Position numbers and translations under genes: made by a program. The notes below the pieces were generated by a model that was not told the origin of the DNA, searched no databases, and was given only the letters and a program-made list of their open reading frames with translations. DNA of 64,000 bases from Carya illinoinensis (Eukaryota; Streptophyta; Magnoliopsida; Fagales; Juglandaceae), in NCBI RefSeq assembly GCF_018687715.1, contig NC_056758.1, forward strand, positions 24,020,501 through 24,084,500. The letters run 5' to 3'. Of the stretch, positions 34,795 through 46,000 are shown piece after piece (the first letter of the stretch is position 1; every line of letters starts with the position of its first letter).

Positions 34795-37190
34795 TGAGAC
34801 GCCCCTAAATCCCCATGCATAGACACGGGAAAATCGAGACGTCCGGATGATGACCTCACGGGTCATCACCCTATCGACGTGTGCCAAGTGTGTGTATAAG
34901 CGAAGAATGTGCACGAGAAATACGCAGCGAAAAGCAAGTCAATAACTAAGTACCAGAATTTTTCTTAATTTTAATACAAAGCTATTCAAAAAATACATAT
35001 ATAAATATTACAAGACACGAATATAATTTAATATCAACTACAAAACATAACATCAGCATCCCGGTGGAGCCGCATCCTCGGGCTCAGCCTCCTCCTCCTC
35101 ATCCTCGATTTCTGCACCAAAATCTACGGTACCAAAAATGGTGCCGCAGGTAAGTAAACTCCAAACACCACTAGATAAAAACATATAAAACTCAAACAAC
35201 ATGGATGCAAGAAAAGCCAATGCACATGTCCCGCAAAACCACATTTTTACCACGCACGCCAAAAACCCATTTGGCCCATAAAAACATATCCTTAAAACCA
35301 AGCCTTGCCATCATCCCAGATAATGGTCCAAACCACCATTTTCCCAGAAAATGGATCAATGCCTCGAAAACCAACATCGCCATTTTCCCAGAAAATAGCC
35401 CACATCCGAAAACCATAAAAACAATCCGGTTATGCATGCACCATGATCTCCCCTAGGGATCACCCGCACACCCTGGCTCTGTGCCACACCGCAGGTAACG
35501 ACTACGCATGTGACACCTAAACGAGCGATGCCCACACTCGCGCCCAGCGCGTACCTGGCCAGGCCATCCTCTAACCCTCGCCAACGAAGGGCCACGGAGT
35601 CGGTGAGTAGAGCGATGCTCAAACTCGTGCTCAGCGCGTACCTGGCCGGGCCATCCTCTAGCCCCGCTCCTGTCGTCGCCCAGCAACAACTCAGGGGACG
35701 TCACTTAGTATTATCCACTCCCGAGTGACCAGAGGAGCTCCACCAAGATAATAACCCATCCTGGCTTGGGCTCGTGAGACACACGCACCCGAAAATCCAT
35801 TCACGCCAGCAAAACAGGATTTCTCAAATAAAATAAAATACACGTGCATGCACCATGCAAATGCAATTATCAATGCACAAAACAAACAACCAGCCATAAT
35901 ACAATAAATCAAGCAACTCCGTCCTCCATCCATCCGACCCCCGAACTCCTCGGACTCAGTCCGGAATCAACCAACCAGCAGATAAAATAAATTAAATGAG
36001 CGATATATATTTAAATCTGAAAATAGGGTTTGGAAAATACTTACAGCGCTATACAGTATTTTTAGAAAGCTTGTGGCGTTGCAAACGGCGGAGGAAAAGT
36101 AACGTAACAGTGTAATTTACACTGTGGCCGTGGGTTGTAAAATACCCACTTTTGAACGGGGACAAACCAAGGCTCGGGATTGATAGGGAATGGCCTTGAG
36201 ATATTTATGAAGCTAAGGAAAATGATTTTTGGCCGTGGGTGGTGGTGGAAATGGCGGTTGAAGGCCAAAAAGGGGCTGAACGGAGTTGAGCTCGTGGGAG
36301 CTGCTCCGGCAACGGATCGAGGCCGGAAATGGGTGGTTTAGGTCGGCAAGAGGTAGGGGAAGAAGCTGTGAAAAGATGGTGGCCGGAGGTGGTGCGACGG
36401 CGCCGAAAACGGTGAAAAACCGTATGGCTTGGAGGAGCTCGTGGCGGCTAACTGTGGCTCGGATGGAGGTGAACTTGGTGAGGATGTTCACCGGTGAGAG
36501 GGGAAGAAAACTGGGTGGGTAGTGTAGGCCACGCCACCGGCGAGCGGCGGTTCTAGGCTGCGAAAGCAACCGGCGACAGGGGCAAAAACAGAGCAGGTGC
36601 AGCGACTTCCGGCGACTCTTGAAGGCTAACGGCTGGTCCGATGGCTCTGAAAATTGGTGTGGATGATCTCTGGTGGAAGGGGAAGAGAATGGTGGTGGTG
36701 GTGCACTAAACGGTGGCCGGACGACGGAGAACTGGCCGGTCAAAGTGGAGGTGACGGGAAGGAGAAAAGAGAGGAGCTGCGCACGGGGAGAGGGGGAAAC
36801 GGGAAGAAAAAGAAGAAGAAAGAAAAGAAGAAAAGAAAGAAAAGAAGAAAAGAAAAGGAAAAAGAGAAAAAGAAAAAGAAAATAAAAGAAATGAGGTCCA
36901 ATCCTCACCTCTGGAGTCCAACAACTGATCCAACGAAAATAAGTTTAAAAACAATAAAACTAAGAAAATATTTTAAACACAACGTAAAGCTAAAATATAA
37001 TAATTAACTAGTAAAAACAAACTATTTAATTTTAAATCCAAAGACAAGATAAAATAAATTAAACAGAAATTTAAATTCAACAGCAATTAAAATCCAATCA
37101 AAATCCGATAATTTAAAATAAAAGAAATATTATATTAATTAAATTAAAATATTTCTTCAGTGAAAATACATATAAAAACGGGATGTCACA
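34795..37190 (-). repeat. 5' LTR of the gag-less element
   Basis: 2,396 bp. Roughly 3-4% different from the other LTR in the stretch compared, mostly transitions. It carries the same purine-rich low-complexity block (36800-36890). Confidence 0.9.
35053..35301 (-). other. Second copy of the conserved LTR short ORF
   Basis: 82 codons, with two or three residue changes from 29418-29666. Identity is expected because LTRs are copied from one template; the informative comparison is with 59111-59332. Confidence 0.3.
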
Positions 37191-37195
37191 GAGAA

Positions 37196-37465
37196 GAAAG
37201 AAGAAGACCCCCTTAGGTCGTTGGGTCTCTCATTTTAAGATGACTCCCTTGTCCATGTGCCTCCTGACACCCCCTACCCCCCCCCCCCCCCCAAATGGCC
37301 CCGTGACACCCTTGCTACTTCGTGACAGCCCACCCTACTCCCTGACCCCTACCTCCTGCCCCCTGACACCCCATGCCTTCTCACCCCTTTTGTCATTTTT
37401 TGTTCTTTGCTAGGCTTGGTGGGCTGGGCTTGGTCCTTAGGCCCTAGTGTTTTACTCCCCTCACA
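37196..37465 (-). repeat. LTR of the Tat-like host, right part of the interrupted copy
   Basis: It resumes with 'agaagaccccc' after the second GAGAA and matches 8190-8484. It contains a C run at 37277-37292. It ends CTCACA at 37465, followed by ATATG. Confidence 0.65.
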
Positions 37466-37741
37466 ATATGTATATATAAAACCAACATTTAACTTGAGTT
37501 AAACGGTGTCATTTCATAGCTAAGTTTTAAAAAAATATAATAAAAAAAGACGTTTGGTTTAATACACCAAACGATGCTATTTTGAGTTAGGGCTGTGAGC
37601 CCACCATTCCCCTCCTCCATTTCTTTTCTCCAGTCATTTTAGCTCTGTTTCTCATATTTTCTCATCTCACTCTTGTATGTCTCTCCATCTCACCATCTAT
37701 CATATCCAGTTGTGCCTCTCGTGTCTCACTTTTATCTATTG

Positions 37742-37743
<2 letters not shown>

Positions 37744-37795
<52 letters not shown>
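37744..37795. repeat. (TC)n microsatellite
   Basis: About 26 uninterrupted TC repeats. Confidence 0.95.
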
Positions 37796-37798
<3 letters not shown>

Positions 37799-40318
37799 TA
37801 TCAATTCTCCCTCCCTCTTTCAAACTGTTGGCCTCATTGTTGCCCCGATGTTGTTACTTTCTCATTTTGATTAAAAAACAAAAAAAGCCCAAAAGGCCCA
37901 AGTCTCACGTTCTCGGTATGATTTTAATTTTTAATTTTGTTAGGTATCGATTTGATTATGAAATTTAATAATATGAATGTATAGTATATTTGACATTGTG
38001 CTCATATATGTTACTTCCATTTGGTTGCTCATATCTATTGCTTCATTTTTTGGGTACCGTTTGGTTTTTTTTTTTTAATGATTTTCCCCGTATTTGGGAT
38101 TTGGGAAAGTCGATGATATTATTGTGAAATTTGTTGATGGGGCTTTGAAGGGAAAACTGATGATATGATTAAAACCGGCCAAAACTATGCCATCCGGTTT
38201 TGTTCGCGTTAGTCGATTGGTTTTGAACCATACAAAAACTGGTCAGTTCGGTTTCCATTTTGGGTAGAATTCGAATTGACCATTCAATTTTTAACCCTAC
38301 CTTAAACGTATTTTTTAACTTATTTGAGATTACAAAATACTTGATATATAACACTCAAACAATCTAATTTTTTTATTAAAATACTTTTAAATAATCTCAA
38401 ACAAGTACTAAGTTATTTGTTGAGCGCCTGCGCTTCATCACATTTAACATATGAAAAATTTTATTCATCACTCACACACATTATGCACCACACTTTTTTT
38501 TACCTTTTTTTTTTATTTTTAAAAATTTTTAAATCTATTTTAGTTTTATTATTCTTAAATTAATTGAATTCATCCATATACCACATATTTAGTAAGAGAA
38601 AAAATAAAAAATATATAATGTGTAGTGTATAGAGATGATAAATAGCAAAAGCTCATAACATATACATACACGCACCAAGAAATAAAATAAAGAAAAATGC
38701 TTCTTGCACACGCCGAAGGGGACACGCCGCGTACCCGTTCCTCCACGTGTATAAATAAACGCTGCGTTTCATATACATCAAAATCACTGAGGCTTTGCTG
38801 TTCCCTTCCTTCCCTTCGTCGAACACTCTGCTTCTCCCTTCATATATCCACGAAAATAGAGTTGCTTCTCCCTTCAACTACCCACAAAAATAGGTTCGTC
38901 TTCTCATCTTCTTCTCGACTTCGTCTTCTCACAGACAAATTATCTACAAATAAGTCAGCACTTCGGACAAAAGTGACAAGAAAAAATGTTAACGAAAAGA
39001 CCATTCTTTGCAAAAGTGAGGTTGAAAACCCAACAACTCACAAACTCTGAATATTCTCAAAATTAAACCACATTCAAGAGGATTATCAGAGTAAAATAAC
39101 ACAAAGTAGCAAATAAATTTCTTTCTATACCATAGATGTCAAATTCTTACCGGAGAAACTAAAACGTGCAAACATTTGTAGAGTGAGACAAAAAAACCTT
39201 TGAAATCATTTGCAGGCATTCAAAATATGCAAACATTCACAACCACGGAAAAATTACTCAATGAGAAATTATAGGTTTCTTTGTTCTCACTTGATTCGCA
39301 CACGAGTTGATGAAAACTTTTGGTCTTTCAAGGTTCTAAATGATGGAAAATTTAGAAAGACTCGATATCCATGACGGAAAATTTAGAAAAACTCAATATC
39401 CAAATATTATTAGAATCTGAAAATTTTCTTATCAGCCAAGCGCAACTATTGCAAAGGCCATGGGGGAAAACAGAGCTGCTTCTCCCTTCATCTCCCCATA
39501 ATAACAGACTGCAAGCTTTCTCTCTATCTCTCTCAAACGGCACTCTCTCTCTCTCAGACTGCCAGTGCTCTCTCTCTCCCCAAGACGGTACTCTCTCCTT
39601 TCTCTTCTTCAACTGGTTTTTTTTTTTGTTATTTATTTATTTATTTTTTAATAAAGTCAGCCGATTACTCCAAAGGTACCCAACGCCGGGTACCTGTAGC
39701 AAAACTCTAAAATAAAACACAAAAAAGGGAAAATTACAATGATAGTATTAGAGTTTGATTGTTTTCTAAAGAAGTACACGATGCAAAAATATATTTCAAA
39801 ACAATTCTCGAATCTACAAACCTTTTTTATTAATATTTTGATTTTCTTTTTGAAGTTTTTCTGATGCTAATATTTTATTTTTTTATTTGAGATTTTTAAA
39901 CCTTTTACTTCTTTTAGTTTTTTATTCGTTTTGTTTATGTTTTCGAAATTTAGTTTGTTTTATTTTATTTGTGTTTTTTTTTCTAACTGTGGATGCTTTT
40001 TTAATTTTAAAACTTTATATTATTTATTGATATTTTTGAAATTTTAATCTTTTTTATTGACATCACATATTGATAAATCATAAAATACTTCTAACTTTTT
40101 TTTTTTGAAATATTGATGAAAGAGTCTCCTACCATTGGTGAAAGAGTCTATCATAAATAATTTTAATTAATAAATTGATAAAATTTGTAAACACGTCTTT
40201 TGAAAAAGTTATTGATATAATGTCAAGAGAAGGCTCAAATTATATTTTTTTAATTTTGAAACATACTTTAAAAGCACTAATTAATTGTAAAATAAATATT
40301 ATTTTTTGAATTCTGTAT

Positions 40319-40684
40319 TAAGGCGGCCAGTTTGGATAGTCAAAATATTCTCAGTAGACTTCATTATTATTTAATTTTTTTATCATTATTTTTCATATAT
40401 TTTTTACTATTTTGTATTACTATTCAATATTTTATCATTACTTTTTTCCTACTATTTACAGAATAGCTGATATCACTTCACTACTTTAGTTTGAATATAG
40501 AAATAGTTTCATCTTATCTCATTATTAAACTTTTCTAAATTTTCATATAAAATATAATAAATAATTTAAATTTTTCAAATTTTAAAATAATACTAATATT
40601 AAAAAAATAATATTTTAATATATTTTATTCAACTTTAATCTAAAACCATTTCATCTCATCTAACTATCCAAATTACACCTTAAA
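40319..40684. mobile_element. MITE-like element with imperfect terminal inverted repeats
   Basis: It starts near 'aaggcggccagtttggatag' and ends 'ctatccaaattacacctt', which are inverted relative to each other. The AT-rich core matches the copies at 1-96, 52553-52745 and 53112-53290. It has no coding capacity. Confidence 0.6.
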
Positions 40685-41454
40685 ATCATTTTATAACTTT
40701 TTTGATGAACCCACAATAACCAATTTTAAAAAAATATTAAAATTTCAAATAACCACTGTTAAGGGTGAAAATTTAAATCGAAAAACTGGAAAACCGGCCC
40801 AGATCGGACCGGACCAATTCGTATTTATATATATAATTAATTTTTAATATTATATATTTAATTTTTATATATAATACATATAATTATATATGAAATAATT
40901 TTATATTAAACATGAATATTTGTTTGATCATATGTTATTAATATAAAAAATATATATTAATTACATTTTTAGACCTAATAAATTCTCAATATATTCCTTT
41001 GAATCATTTTGATAAATACATAATACATTAGTAATACTAATATATATTAGTATAGTAATTACATTTCACTTTAATTAATTGGTATATTAATTATATTAAT
41101 ACTAATATTATATCAAATCACTATAACTTATTAATATTAAATCACTTTTATATAGTAATATTAATACTAGTATTATATTAATATTAATACGATACTAGTA
41201 CTTAGTGATTTAATATTAATATTAGTTCTATATTAAATAATCGTATTATATTAAATTATTTTTATATTGTAATACTCATACAATATTACATTAATATAAC
41301 TTATAATAATATAATTAAAAAATCATTGATAAAAATAATTGATGCAAAATCGATTCTAAAAATTATGCAAACCGGTTACCCTTCTGACCACCGCATTAAG
41401 TTTTCATAAAATAATAATAATAATAAAAAAAGTTAATAGGTAAAATGTCTCTCA

Positions 41455-41587
41455 ATCTCAAACGGAGCTCAGCTAGCCGCTGAGTTTTCAGCCTCCAGCG
41501 TCTACGAAACAAGCTAACCATTTATGCTGCGGATTTTGATTTCGAGATCTAAACTAGACCACTCGGTTTGATTGACGAGCAAGCAAG
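41455..41587 (+). other. Probable 5' UTR exon of the cyclophilin gene
   Basis: GC-richer than its surroundings, without ATG-led coding, ending AAGCAAG/GTAGTC. The next plausible acceptor is ...TTTTACCAAG at 43071, leaving a 1.48 kb intron in the 5' UTR. The transcription start is a guess. Confidence 0.45.
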
Positions 41588-42165
41588 GTAGTCTCTGCGA
41601 TTTGTTTCTGTGCCTTCTCCTTGTTCTTCTGTATCTACTTATAGGGTTTGAAGCCTCTTCGATTTGTGATTTTGTCGTGTTTTCTAAATTCGATTTTCCG
41701 CCTTAATAGTTGGATACATTTCATGCAAATTAAGTTTCTTGGGCTGAGAATTAGCATGGTTGGGTAGTTAGGGTTTAGGGTTTTGTGGGTTATGCCGCTA
41801 TAAGCTTATTAATCAAACGTACAAATTTTTTTACCAGTATTTCGAGGAGCTTTGGGATCCGAAAGATTTGTTTTTTTAATGGAACTAAATTTCTTGGGTT
41901 GATATGCAGCTTGAATGAAGATTAGGATTTAGGCTTGCGTGGGTTTTATTTCCAAATGCTCTAATCAATTTAAAAGCTTTAAAGTGGTTAGATTTAGTTT
42001 TAATGAGTTTTATGATAATGAAGTCTATTTCGCTTGGATAAAGATCTTTGTAGGTTCTGTGCGGTGCATGGGACTAGAGTTTACTTTGCAGATGTGGGTC
42101 CAAAGGGCCTTGCCTTGGGAGAGGTTCCTTGACATAAAAAAAAGAAGAAGATCTTTATGGGTTCT

Positions 42166-42353
42166 GACTTATCAAAAAGAAAAAATCTAGTTGCAAACAT
42201 AATTGTGCACTAATATGTGCACCAATCTATTGTGATTGGACAAAAAATAGATTTTATTGAAAACAGTGCTAATTTAAAATTTAAGTATGAAGGAATCAGT
42301 ATTGGTACGCAGATTAGTACGCGACTTTGCTTGTATCTAGCAAAACTCAAAAA
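42166..42353 (+). mobile_element. Short retroposon (188 bp) in the 5' UTR intron
   Basis: It is flanked by an exact 18-bp duplication AAGATCTTTATGGGTTCT (42148-42165 and 42354-42371). It ends in an A-rich tail 'caaaactcaaaaaa'. These are the marks of target-primed retroposition (SINE or truncated LINE). I do not see a convincing tRNA promoter in it. Confidence 0.65.
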
Positions 42354-43090
42354 AAGATCTTTATGGGTTCTTTTTGTGGTTACATATCTGATCAACCTTT
42401 AGGAGTATTTCCAAATTCGAGCTATTCATTCTATTTGATTATATGTAAGTGTTAGATAGAAATCCAAGAGGAATATAGTCTATGCATTTTTTCCAAGGAA
42501 AAGCCAAACCTTTGGATTCATTGTATTCATTGACAAGCAGAGCTTTTTACCAACCTTTGCATTCATATGCTTCAAATTGTATATTGTATTTTTCATCTCA
42601 TTTTTCTATTGTTGAAAAAAGAAAATTATTGTTCGTTGTTTTGTAAGTGAGTGTATCTCTGTATGAATTTTGAATGCCATTGGCCATTGGTCAGTCTTAT
42701 GTTTACTTGCTCGGGAGCTTACTTCCTTTTCTTTAGATGAAAATAAACACTAGTGTTGATCAAGACTCATGGTTGAAATATCTAGACTTATCAAGTCTAA
42801 TGATAATGAAAGCATTCCAAATTAACCTTTCTCAAGTCAATATGAGTGGACAGTTTTGGTTGTATAAAATATAGACTTGAACTTCATATCAATAATCACT
42901 GAAAATAATAGCTGTATATTTGATGGTGATTTCTTTCTGAAAATCCAGTGTGTTTGAAATATTTGAATAAAATGACGGATGGCATTCCAAAGCATAAAAA
43001 GATGTATGAATTTATTTATGCTGCAATGCGTATGTTATATTAACTATAGCCTTTTGTTTTCTTTTACCAAGTTTACTTGGACTGAGCGAT

Positions 43091-46000
43091 ATGAGCGAGA
43101 AAAAGAACCCGTATGTGTTCTTAGATGTGTCGGTTGATGGGGACCCTGTGGAACAAATTGTGATTGAGGTGATAAAATGCCCCAGCCTTGTCTTGTCTTT
43201 CTTTTTTTGGAACTTGAAGGTTCCATTTCAGTTTTGGTTGTAGGTAAAAAAATTTTATAATGAATTGTGCAGCTTTTTGCTGATGTTGTTCCTAGGACGG
43301 CAGAGAATTTCCTGGCACTCTGTACAGGTATGATAGAATTTCTCAATTTTGATTAGGATTTAAGCCCTTATTCCACAGTTATGTATGTCATGTATGGAGT
43401 TGAACACTTCTTAAACTAAGTGGTTGCTATTATCATGTTATGAATAATTGGCTCAGATTATAGTTCAAGTGGCTGGGTTCATTGGATTTGGAAGACTTAT
43501 AATTGAATAATGTTGAGTCATGTTATTATGCTGTTCTACTGTAGGAGAGAAGGGCATTGGAAAGTCTACTGGGAAACCTTTGCACTTCAAGGGATCACAT
43601 TTTCATCGAATAATTAAAGGATTCATGGCCCAAGTATGTAATACCTTTTATCTATTGACCTTTTTAATCATCAAACTTCACTTCCAATGATGCATTTCCC
43701 TTAACATTATTTGGTGACTAAATTCAAGATGCTTCTAACAGTTGCAATCTTGTAACGATCAATCCAATTAGCAGTTAATGTTCCTTGATTCTTCATGGTC
43801 CCAATATTGTCTCCATATTAATTACCTTTGCATGTGAGGACAAGCATCAATTTCTTTGCATCGGCCACAAATGTTTCTTAGAGGCTGGTAATCAATTATA
43901 TGTGCCTCATCAAAAGAGATTGCCTCAAAAGTTGACCTGGTTAGGACTTATAGATATCCTAACTGTCTCCTTATTACAGTCAATGGGCTATGGATATCTG
44001 AACCCTTTAAATTTCATTCTGAAGTTTGTTTTGGAGTTAATCTCAGAGCTGTAGCTGTAATCTTATCTTATATACGATAGACCACCAAGCTCCTGTATGA
44101 CGGCAAAGGACTTTACCTTCTAAGCTACTTCTCCCACAAATAAGTAGTTTTTCTTTTGAATTTATGATGCATTGATGCTTGGGGCCTCATGTCATGCTGC
44201 CTTCATTTTGGACAGTATATGACAATATGTTAAGACCTTTGATGAGGCTTAGAGGTCCTTCGATACGAACAAGTTGTACTATGTTTTAAAGGGCACATTT
44301 CTTATGATACATACTCGGCATTCTCCCTGTTTCCTGTTCTACATTTACTACGCTTTGTCCTATTCGTTGCCAGTGACCAACTGAAGCACTGTGCTTGTTT
44401 TTTCAGATGTAGTTCGTTGTAGTTACTTTCCTCTTTTACACCACGTTGAATCTTGTGTGAACTTTGTTTCTGAGAGACCAAAATTAAATTGCATTGAATA
44501 TTATAAATTAAAATTCTATAGAAATGGAGGATCTCACTAGAGTTCGTCAAAATAGAGAAGGTTGAATTTTATATTCTTCCCATCTCTTCACAATAGGGCA
44601 ATTTTTTAATTATCTTTTTCTTCTTAAGCATATTCATACGCAACTTTATTCTCAAACATATATCTGATAATAGATAAATTTTTAAATTTCTTCTGTTGTC
44701 CTTACAGGGTGGTGATTTTTCAAAGGGAGATGGTATGCTTTTTGTTCGCTTGATTTATCTCTCTTGACTAGTGTGCATTTCTTGTGTTAACTTAAATGTT
44801 TATGCCCAGATTTGTAATGAACGACCTTTAATTGGTTTGCAGGCACTGGTGGAGAGAGTATATTTGGAGGAAAGTTTGCTGGTAATATTCTGCATTTGAC
44901 CAATTTTATGCATGCCCGATGAGTTAGTTTCACAATTAATCATCCCAATTAACATTCTACATGCAGATGAGAATTTTAGGCTGAAGCATGATGGAGTTGG
45001 TCTTCTCTCTATGGCAAATTGTGGTCCAAACACAAATGGGTCCCAGTTCTTTATAACCTTCAAGCGCCAACCCCATCTTGATGGGTATTTCACATTTGCT
45101 TGTTATACCCCAATTTGTGTTACTTATCACTTCTTACTCATTACTGCCTAAACATATTTCACCTGTCGTTCCCGCTCTTCAATTTGCAAAACTTGATAAT
45201 ATGTTAGGTGGGTGCTTCATACATTGAACTAATGAGATCCTTATTCTCTCATAATGATACTTTTGCCTATTTGGTAGGAAACATGTTGTTTTTGGAAAAG
45301 TTGTGAAGGGAATAGAACTTGTGAAGAAAATTGAGCAGTTGGGAACAGCTGCAGGGAAGCCTGCTCGACCTGTGAAAATTGTAGATTGTGGGAAAACTTC
45401 AGAACGTAAGATTCAGGATGCAGTTGGGAAAGAGAAAGGTAATTCTAGTTCTCATGGATGATTCCACTTTAAAGGATTTTGTGATTTAGTTTTGACTTCA
45501 TTGAACAGTGTATTTGATTTTAGTTCCATTTGTATGCTGTATGATATGTACTTTCTTTCAGGGAAAAAGAAGAAATCAGTGAAGGTTCCATCTTCTGCAG
45601 ATAATTCCGAATCTTCTGATGTGCAAGTGCGAGGAAGACACAAGAAATCTCTGAAGGACAGAAGAAAGAAAAGAAAAAAGAGATACTCTTCATCTGATTC
45701 TTACAGCTCTGATACAGAATCTGATTCTTTTTCTTCTGATTCAGATTCATCGCTATCTGATTCAGATTCATCGCTATCTGATTCAAGTCACTCTAGTGAT
45801 GGAAAGCGTAGGAAGAGAAGGTCCATAAAAAGAGAGAAGCCCCAACGTGGAAGAAAAAGGAAGGATGGGCAAAGAGAGAGGAAGAGAGGCCGCCGTGAGA
45901 AACGATCAAGGCAGAAGTCCAAAAGGCGCCCTCTACGGTTAACTGCTGCCTTTCTTTCTTTATCCCGTTATAATGTCCTGACTTATTTTTCCATATATTA

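Larger units (their letters stand above)
29160..37190 (-). mobile_element. Gag-less non-autonomous LTR element (LARD-like), complete
   Basis: 8,031 bp, flanked by exact target duplications GAGAA (29155-29159 and 37191-37195). The LTRs are 2,395 and 2,396 bp. The minus-strand primer site is at 34781-34792 and the polypurine tract at 31555-31572. The 3.24 kb interior has no gag or pol similarity on either strand. It is related along its length to the element at 57567-64000, which additionally has a gag block. Such long-LTR, protein-free elements are mobilised in trans. Confidence 0.9.
7784..37465 (-). mobile_element. Probable old Tat-like LTR element hosting nested insertions
   Basis: Two diverged copies of one LTR bound the region: 7784-8484, and 28833-29159 plus 37196-37465. 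Both start TGTTGAT and end CTCACA on the plus strand. Read on the minus strand, the LTR at 28833 is followed at once by TGGTGCCATCTGTGGGA, a primer-site form used by many Tat-lineage elements. Flanks are ATATA on the left and ATATG on the right, a near but not exact 5-bp duplication in AT-rich DNA. The internal remnants are 8485-9951 and 26267-28832; everything else is younger insertion. The alternative is two independent LTR fragments of one family. Confidence 0.45.
37466..41454. other. AT-rich intergenic region before the cyclophilin gene
   Basis: No gene supported. It holds a TC microsatellite (37744-37795) and a small tandem duplication of about 32 bp ('gaaaatttagaaa', 39344-39410). Related stretches at 38690-39060 and 39440-39700 share 'gcttctcccttca', and there is a MITE-like element (40319-40684). 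An extremely AT-rich tract with mirror-like 'attaatattaatac' words lies at 40820-41340. An ORF of 117 codons at 38697-39050 lacks domain signs. Confidence 0.55.

Noticed and set aside
36213..36908. 231-codon minus ORF in the LTR of the gag-less element
   Set aside because: It spans a pyrimidine-rich and GC-rich proline-biased LTR segment. The other LTR has a shorter, differently ending frame (30811-31272), and no domain is visible.
38697..39050. 117-codon + ORF in the intergenic region
   Set aside because: No domain, composition like the surrounding repeats, and related sequence at 39440-39700 without the frame.
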